DNA of 64,000 bases from Paroedura picta. Its lineage: Eukaryota > Chordata > Lepidosauria > Squamata > Gekkonidae. Under the pieces are notes generated by a model. The model was not told where the DNA came from and searched no databases. It worked only from the letters and a program-made list of their open reading frames with translations. Positions 58,301-64,000 of the stretch are shown one piece after another (positions within the stretch are counted from its first letter, which is position 1; every line of letters begins with the position of its first letter). The stretch is taken from the NCBI RefSeq assembly GCF_049243985.1, contig NC_135369.1, forward strand, positions 24,536,765 through 24,600,764, written 5' to 3'. The position numbers and the translations under genes were made by a program.

Positions 58301-59712
58301 GACGGAGCACATGTCGTTATTCACACTGGACTAGTGCGTCACTCGGGCCGCGCAGGCAGGTTCCATGGACAGTTTTTCAACAGTTGCTTGTACACGTTGA
58401 ATGTGGCCCATGTAGGAACTGATAAACAAGGACCAAGTTTCCTTGTTGGTCTCCCAGAAACCAAATAGAAATGGGGATCAAGGACCAAACTACCAGCTTG
58501 TAGGGGCTTAATTTACCTCAGGATTTTCTTCCTTCCAGTCAGGCCCAGCCTAGGATCTAGGAGTCTTAGTAGACCATACATTGAACATGAGTCAGCAGTG
58601 TGACTCAGTGGCTAAAAAGGCAAATGGGATTTTGGGTTGTATCAAACGGAGTATCGTGTCCAGATCACGGGAGGTGATGGTACCGCTTTACTCTGCTCTG
58701 GTTCGGCCTCACTTGGAGTACTGTGTTCAGTTTTGGGCACCCCAGTTGAAGAGGGATGTTGACAAACTGAAGCGTGTCCAGAGGAGGGCAACAAAGATGG
58801 TGAGGGGTTTGGAGACCAAGACATATAAAGAAAGGTTGGGGGAGCTTGGTCTGTTTAGAGGGGATCTGATAACCATCTTCAAGTATTTAAAAGGGCAGAA
58901 TAGAAATCAAAACAGACATTTACACAAAAAAAAAATCAAAATTGAACCATAAACTGCCCCACGTTCAAATCTCTCGGCTGTTTTGGCCACCAAGTGACTT
59001 TGGGCCGGGGGGATTATGATGATAAAAACAGAAGACAAAAGAACCCCATCGGCTACCCTGGGCTGCTTGTAGGGAAGGGCAGGATTAGAATGCAGTACAG
59101 AGACCCTTTTGTGGCTGCAGACTGCTTCCACTACGGAAATGTTAAAGATATATCATTCATAGGTAATAGAGGCTCCTTAGAGCAAGGACCCCCTGTTTCC
59201 CTGCTCTGTCATCCTGCTCAGGAATGGGGGGGAGGTGTTGCAAAGTTTCTGGTTCCCCCCCCCCCAATTAACACACAGTACATCCCCCTCTTCTCGCATC
59301 ACTGGTTGATTTCTTTTGCAGTTTGTGGAGCCCTTTCGGTCAGACAAGTGGAGCCCTAACGATGTGCGCCTCTTCCTGACGCAGTACACAGTTTGTGCTC
59401 ACACGCTGGACGCTTTCAGGTTTGCCGACTCTCCCGGCCCCAGATGGCTTCCCTCTGCCACCCTTGCCTGGCCTCCCTTGTCTGCAGGGGCATTGAGAGG
59501 TGCTGGTGAAATCTTGAGTTGTTTAGAAGGAAGGCCCGTGTGGGGGATGGGGGTGGTGCATTTTGATCTTGCAAAGCTAAAGCCCTCCTCCTCAATTTCA
59601 GAAGCTTACCACTTTGTGACGTCCCCTTTCCTTTCCTCGCAGGCACCAAGTTCTTTGGGAGAGATACATGGGCACGCTCAAAGCCTGCCTTCTGAAGATG
59701 TACCACGACTGA
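46346..59712 (+). CDS. FIBP: Acidic FGF intracellular-binding protein, complete, ten coding exons
   Basis: FIBP binds internalised FGF1 and is needed for its mitogenic signal; loss in humans causes an overgrowth syndrome. Exons: 46346-46430, 47402-47600, 48935-49061, 50215-50315, 50709-50842, 55581-55689, 56864-56927, 57228-57314, 59322-59419 and 59643-59712. They sum to 1074 bases, 357 residues plus stop, the length of the shorter human isoform. All introns are GT-AG. Recognisable blocks include [120 protein letters not shown] and the end [16 protein letters not shown]. The start was set at the ATG giving [10 protein letters not shown], matching human MTSELDIFVG. The frame is intact in every exon. 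Intron 5 (4.7 kb) is swollen by L2 and CR1 debris. Confidence 0.97.
46491..46778 (+). repeat. Family B SINE with 9-bp target duplication
   Basis: gagcctcttttggcgtagag to gggatacctttacctt, flanked by taatggtta on both sides (46483-46491 and about 46776-46784). It sits in FIBP intron 1, 60 bases after the first coding exon. Confidence 0.88.
46799..47182 (+). repeat. CR1 ORF2 fragment followed by an L2-like 3' tail
   Basis: 46799-46995 reads [20 protein letters not shown], then [20 protein letters not shown] (CR1). 46996-47182 (ttattgtggtgagccgcctg ... ttttaaataaac) is an L2-type tail joined to it. Confidence 0.75.
47700..48482. other. FIBP intron 2, mostly unassigned
   Basis: A LINE-tail-like stretch at 47790-47860 and a sequence end with aataaagtatttgcc near 48341. 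No gene seen. Confidence 0.35.
48483..48757 (-). repeat. Family A SINE, near consensus
   Basis: agaagaagaagagttggttc to cctaaccactacaccaaact, full length, antisense, in FIBP intron 2. Confidence 0.9.
49355..49690 (-). repeat. L2-type LINE 3' end
   Basis: Antisense tail (ttatttatgtagctattttt, ccttggggcggtggacaaca) and gaaagagctccatcttacgt with the gccctgcggaac block. Confidence 0.7.
50329..50506 (-). repeat. CR1 3' end next to FIBP exon 4 donor
   Basis: aatcatagagttggaagggg, ccatctagtccaaccccctg and ggagctcaccacctccttag. The terminus lies about 13 bases inside intron 4. Confidence 0.88.
51140..51780. repeat. L2 tail, CR1 3' region, L2 tail, adjacent
   Basis: 51140-51262 and 51645-51780 are antisense L2-like 3' pieces. 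51265-51640 is a sense CR1 3' region whose frame reads [20 protein letters not shown] and [20 protein letters not shown]. All in FIBP intron 5. Confidence 0.7.
51812..52018 (-). repeat. Family A SINE
   Basis: Antisense: caaaggagtcacaaagcggc, ggtaggtgaggctgagagag, cttcaccaagctgggtctcg. Confidence 0.8.
52080..52560 (-). repeat. L2-like and CR1/L3-like antisense fragments
   Basis: 52080-52290 (agagtgcattgcagtagtcc, aacctgcctgtaattatggc) resembles an antisense L2 region. 52335-52560 (cttgctggatcataccgaag, taatccagcgttccatttcc) is an L3/CR1 3' end. Confidence 0.55.
52860..55440 (+). mobile_element. Old L2 LINE remnant split by a younger L2 3' end
   Basis: Endonuclease part at 52870-53060 ([27 protein letters not shown]), middle at 53180-53560, reverse-transcriptase traces at 53640-54100 ([14 protein letters not shown], the decayed LDLSAAFDTV block) and a C-terminal region at 54771-55260. 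Frames are broken throughout. It fills most of FIBP intron 5. Confidence 0.8.
54337..54770 (+). mobile_element. Younger L2-type 3' end with AAT microsatellite tail
   Basis: cgaccagggccagggccttt, ctcttccgccaggtttacgg, acccgccacgagccgtaagg, aataaatcgaaagataataa. Inserted into the older L2, which resumes at atctccagactagacaactg. Confidence 0.85.
55938..56010. mobile_element. Half of a palindromic hAT-type MITE
   Basis: Left arm only (caggggtagtcaacctgtgg ... gcccctgccagcgtttgc), in FIBP intron 6. Confidence 0.85.
56200..56360 (+). repeat. Family D repeat
   Basis: ggggtagccgtgttgatctg, agtagcacctttaagaccaa and gtgtgagctttcgagtgcaa, the best copy of this unassigned family here. Confidence 0.7.
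57515..57900 (+). repeat. hAT-like non-autonomous repeat
   Basis: agcagcctttttcagccctt, attcttcaggcttcggagag and ccaaaagtgatgtcagctgg; same family as 23270-23625 in the other orientation. It ends at the ggaatctctgcctta boundary. Confidence 0.55.
58553..58905 (+). repeat. CR1 ORF2 3' fragment
   Basis: The frame reads [60 protein letters not shown] and [20 protein letters not shown], a well-preserved CR1 C-terminus cut off before its 3' end. In FIBP intron 8. Confidence 0.92.
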
Positions 59713-59897
59713 CCGACCAGCCAGCTGTGCCTGGCTTTTGTTTGCATTTCCCCCCTTGGGGAAGAGATGAGTTCTTGGCCAAAGAGTCTACAAGCCCAGC
59801 TGGAATGGGTCTCTTCGCTGGTCAGATCTCTCTCTTTCTCTCTCCACCCCCCCGCAGTCTTCAGAGGCAGGGGGCTGGCTAAAACCAATTTGTATTA

Positions 59898-59903
59898 AAT
59901 AAA
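59898..59903 (+). terminator. FIBP: FIBP polyadenylation signal AATAAA
   Basis: First canonical AATAAA downstream of the FIBP stop, giving a 3' UTR of about 200 bases. Confidence 0.75.
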
Positions 59904-60517
59904 GGACTCGTTCTTTGACACCCTCTTGCCTGATAGTGAACCCAGTTGAAGAGCATTATGCTCCACCTGCAGTACTCATTAAATGGCAAAAATGTTCCAT
60001 ATGTTCTCTCTTCATTTAGTTTTTACTTCCCTCTTCTATCAGCATTAAATGTTTCAGGGTCCCCCCTCTGTCTTGTTCAGCTTAGTATTCATTCCTTTAA
60101 ATAGGATTCCCAGACTTACATATGTATGGTAAGGAGGCACTCTGTACATGCACTGGACATTTTTTTTCCTTTCTCCTAGCACTGCCTAGTATTGAAGCTC
60201 CAAACCTCAAATTTCAGCACTGCACTTGGCCTGAGGCCATTCAGTTTGCTCAGAGATGAGGCAGGATTTTAACTGAGGCTTCTCAAATCAAGGAAGTAGT
60301 CTTTATTTGACTTTATTTTTTGCTGAAAAGATTTATATCCTGCTCTTTTATAAAACGATCGGGGCAGCTAACATGGGGAAAAAACTTGTCACATCTGCAA
60401 TAAAGCAATTTAAAACCTCATTTTCACCAACCACCACAGTGTATGGACTTTCTTGCTCAATTACAATTACACCCCAGTATCCATTCACTGTCCAAGAATT
60501 GTCAACAAAAGACTTCC

Positions 60518-60795
60518 TAGCAGTGTGGTGTAGTGGTGAAGAGTAACGGCTCCTAACCTGGCAAGCCGGGTTTGATTCCCCACTCCTCCTCCACATGCAG
60601 CCAGCTGGGTGACCTTGGGCTCGCCAGGGCACTGATAAAACTGTTCTGACCGAGCGGTGATATCAGGGTTCTCTCAGCCTCACCCACCTCACAGGGTGTC
60701 TGTTGTGGGGAGAGGAAAGGGAAGGCGACTATAAGCCGCTTTGAGACTCCTTCGGGTAGAGAAAAGTGGCATATAAGAAACAACTCTTCTTCAGT
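60518..60795 (+). repeat. Family A SINE, near consensus
   Basis: agcagtgtggtgtagtggtg to gaaaagtggcatataagaaa, full length. Confidence 0.9.
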
Positions 60796-61984
60796 GAAAA
60801 GCAGGGTTTAAAAACCAACTCTTCATAACCATATCTTATAAAATTTTCTAAAGGCCAAGAAGCTGGGGATTGAGCATATTCTTTAGGGATGGTTTCTGTC
60901 AAGGGGGAGGGGGCTACAAAAGATGCTTGGGGTCTCTGAGGCTAATTGCATGGCCTAGGATGGGATAGCCAAGGAGGGGGTGGTTGAGCTGATTTCTGAG
61001 TGTGTGAAGACTTCTGTAGCAGGAGGTAATCCGGCAGATGTAATTGGCCCTGGACTGTAAAGGGATTTAATGGAAATAGCCAGCACTTTGAAGTGAATCT
61101 GGGGCCAAACTGGAAGCAGTAGTGTTCTAGAATGCAGCAAGCAGGGCACGTGCCCTGAATGCCGCACAGAGGGGGGTGCCGCTGGGCCCTTCACAGCCCC
61201 TGAGGACAGTGGTCCATCTTAGCCGAGTAGAGGCCGGGCACAGAGGATGTGGTAGTGGGCCCGCAGGTAGGGGAAGGATGAGGGGGCAGGCAGCAGTGCT
61301 CTGTCTGCATGTGTGCAGGTGTGTCCCCCTGGGTAGTGGGAGGACCTCTACTGGCACCAAACCCTGCTATTGGGGCAGCTGCCTCTTCCTCGACTAGGGC
61401 TCCCCTTCACCACGTCCTCCATCACTCAGAGGACCATCCCCAACTTCCTGGGGCAGCTGAGTCCTGGCAGAGGTGTGGAGGGCCAGAAAAGCAGGCTTGC
61501 CAGGTGTGTACAAAGGCACTGCACGTGAAGGAAGGATGGCCTTGGCCAAGCTGGAAGACCGGGTACACCTCTTAAGCCAGGCCAAAGCAAGCCTGCTCAA
61601 TCATCCATCTGTGGGCGCCTCTCAACCCCCCCCCACCCCTGCCCATTCCCACTGTCCTGCCCACGGAGAGAATGAATGAGAAGACAAAGCAGTGTGCCAG
61701 GGAAGGAGCCCGAGGGGAGATTGGAGGGTCCTCAGATCCCCTGCCATCAAGTTGCCACCAAGCTCCGCCCCCTCTCCTGCCTCAAGCGCCTGATAGGCTA
61801 GGTATGCTTGTAAGTAGAAGCACCTGATAGCTTTGAAATCGATGCTACATGCTCAAATCTCCATACTCTTTTAATTGGGTGAGCAGCTGCATTATGCACT
61901 GGCTAAAATTCCTGACAGACCTTCTAGGAGAGCCCCGGGTAAAGCACAATACGATAGCATGGCCAGATGGGCTAGTTGTAGATA
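60796..61984. other. Intergenic DNA, nothing firm
   Basis: 61020-61125 (gatgtaattggccctggact) may be an antisense LINE piece. GC-rich stretch 61140-61640 without a recognised exon. Confidence 0.35.
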
Positions 61985-62245
61985 GGTAAAGGTAAAAAGC
62001 ACCAGGTCATGTCTGACCCTTGGGGTGACACCCTCTAGCGTTTTCATGGCAGACTCAATACAGGGTGGTTTGCCAGTGCCTTCCCCAGTCATTACCGTTT
62101 ACCCCCCAGCAGCAAGCTGGGTACTCATTTTACCGACCTCAGAAGGATGGAACGCTGAGTCAACCTTGAGCCGGCGGCTGGGATCGAACTCCCAGCCTCA
62201 TGGACATAGCATGGACATAGCTTACCACTCTGTGCCACAAGAGTG
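61985..62245 (-). repeat. Family B SINE
   Basis: ggtcatgtctgacccttggg, gtttaccccccagcagcaag and ccactctgtgccacaagag; antisense, with a shortened head. Confidence 0.85.
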
Positions 62246-63942
62246 AGAATGTCTTAATTGCGTACTGAATAAAAGTACTTTTTACCTGCACCTGTTCATT
62301 AAAGAGTCTTTGCCGGTCTGGCAATTTTAAGCCATCCATGTGGTTTTCTTATAACCTGTAGCAACCCGCATCGCTTTACTCTCTCCTGGATTCTTTTCAG
62401 CTTGTTCCGCATTCGTATCCAGAACTGGTTTAGGACAGGCAGATGCATCAGGGTGCAACTAACAAAACGGAGCAGAGGGTTGCCAGCATGCAAATTGCCT
62501 CAAAGCTTCACATGGTCTGAGTAGCCTGATGTCAATGCCAAACAACCTGGAGGCAAGGATGGAGCCTGGAGGGGCACCCCAATTCCCGGGGTTAGGAGTC
62601 TGCCTCTCCAATGGCAGCTCTGTGTTTTATTGGATGGAGAAGACCAACGCCATCTGTGTTCCATGCCTGGAATCCATCTCCTATCAATGCAAAAGGCTGG
62701 AAGTAGGCCACAGATAGATTTAACAGGATTTCCAGAGGATAGACCCTTAATCCAACTGAAGTTGGAGATTATCTGCGATTAATGTTCCCTCTGCCTCATA
62801 ACGTAGCCAGGGGCATTGCTCAGATTCAACCTCTCTGCCACCACCCTCTCAAGACTCGTGCCTACAAACAGCAACTCTGAAACACCCTTGCCATTGGCCT
62901 CCTCTGCAGGAGAAACCTTTAAAAAGGGAGCTTCATTCCCATGGCCCTTGTGACAGGGTTTAGTGAAACATCTTTTCCTTCAAGGGCATATTAGCAATCC
63001 TGGTCAAAGGAATTTTGATTTTGGCTTGGCAGGATTCAAATCATGTTTCAGCCTTCTTTCCAAACTACTGGGCTCTTCCTCGCTTGGCTGAGCCAGAGAA
63101 GGGCCTTTGTTTGCATCTGCCTTTTCAGCCTGCATTAATCCCTCCTGTATCCTGGGGTATACTGTGAGCGTCGTACCAACATTACTACTGTACTTGCCTG
63201 GTCTAGGTAGACTGTGCTTCTGCAACATACACACCCCTCCGGTCTGCTACACCACCTTCTTTACCGCACACCTGCTTGCTGGAGAGTCTATGGGAATGTT
63301 ATGTGTGGGTTAATCGTGCCCCGGGGCTAGCTGTCTCCCCCTCCCCACACCCCATTCCTTCACAGGAACTCTGCAGCAGGAGGAATTTGCCCTCCCACTA
63401 CCCCTCCATCTCCTTTTCCCCTCCTGGTGAATTGCACCTGGCTGGGGGCTTCCAGGCCCCCCCTGCACCAGAGGGGAAACCTGGATTCTAACTTTGCTTC
63501 TGGAAATGGAAGACCTCACCCTTCCCAGCTCACTCTGGGTGCACACAGCAGAACCTGAGCCCAGAACTATCGTTTAAGGCCGACGTTCAGGAGGCCAGAT
63601 TGACCCGGTCGATGAGGAGGAAGGATTTCTTTTGAGAAGGTATCCGTGCTGAAAGGGAACGTGGGGTTGGGATGTGTCTCTAGTGTGGCTTTGACGTTTG
63701 CAGGTTTGCAGGTTTCCAGGAATCTGGGGGAATCTTCTGCTTTGCATACGGGAAGGTCAGGGCAACGCAGAAGATTCCATGTTAAGTCCTTGGAACCTCG
63801 CTTTAAAGGACTGCAGGTGCTGATGAAAGGTTTCTCTCTGTTTGAGTTCCTGGAGGGCCACCTTGAGCAGTTGAGTAGCAGAACAGCTGCATGGCACACA
63901 CAAGGCCCCAGGCTGAGTTCCAGGTAGGCCATCCATTTAAAG
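62246..63942. other. Intergenic DNA, no gene recognised
   Basis: 62460-62760 (gtcaatgccaaacaacctgg, aatgcaaaaggctggaagta) reads like decayed antisense LINE. No exon of the human 3' neighbours of FIBP (CTSW, EFEMP2) was found. Confidence 0.4.
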
Positions 63943-64000
63943 CAGGGATGGTCAAACTGCAGCTCTCTAGCTGTCCATGGACTACAATTCTCATGAGCCC
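63943..64000. mobile_element. Palindromic hAT-type MITE, cut by window end
   Basis: Left arm cagggatggtcaaactgcag ... tccatggactacaattctca. Confidence 0.8.

Noticed and set aside
60796-63942. Search for CTSW or EFEMP2, neighbours of FIBP in human
   Set aside because: No protease or EGF-like motifs, no plausible exon chain in either strand.
1-64000. Retroviral or other LTR copies
   Set aside because: I saw no paired LTRs, primer-binding site or gag/pol/env-like frames; reverse-transcriptase traces are all of CR1, L2 or BovB type.

Overview
The window is vertebrate nuclear DNA, most likely from a squamate reptile and possibly a gecko. The evidence is intron-rich orthologues of vertebrate genes, heavy decay by CR1/L3, L2 and RTE-BovB LINEs, Sauria-type SINEs (some with BovB-like tails), 5S-rRNA-derived SINEs and palindromic hAT-type MITEs. 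No prokaryotic features and no retroviral copy were recognised.

Four host genes can be read. From left to right they are: a TMED10-like p24 cargo receptor (minus strand, last exon beyond the left edge), FOSL1/FRA-1 (plus strand, four coding exons), CCDC85B/DIPA (minus strand, single exon) and FIBP (plus strand, ten coding exons, complete). FOSL1-CCDC85B-FIBP is the same gene run, with the same relative orientations, as on human 11q13. The TMED10-like gene next to FOSL1 is not part of the human 11q13 neighbourhood as I recall it. It mirrors the divergent TMED10/FOS pair on human 14q24, so it is best explained as a retained genome-duplication paralogue of TMED10.

Layout: 1-3.5 kb TMED10-like gene and its CpG-rich 5' end. 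3.5-16.3 kb intergenic, with SINEs, an 0.9 kb GC-rich element with terminal inverted repeats, and a tight trio of AP-1 sites near 7.4-7.6 kb. 16.3-29.2 kb FOSL1, with an ETS-like/CArG/CRE/AP-1 promoter block. 29.2-36 kb intergenic, with a long antisense CR1 and other repeats. 36-37.3 kb CCDC85B and its CpG island. 37.3-45 kb intergenic, dominated by a nested BovB/SINE complex and a stacked SINE cluster. 45.1-59.9 kb FIBP, with a large intron filled by L2 and CR1 relics. 59.9-64 kb intergenic, without a recognisable gene.

The genes do not form one pathway. FOSL1 encodes an immediate-early bZIP subunit of AP-1, and AP-1 consensus sites lie in its upstream region, promoter and first intron, which fits the autoregulation known for the family. 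CCDC85B is a coiled-coil adaptor and co-repressor. FIBP is a widely expressed FGF1-binding intracellular protein. The TMED10-like product belongs to the early secretory pathway. Exon boundaries were read from splice consensus and from reading-frame continuity with family sequences recalled from memory; no database search was possible.
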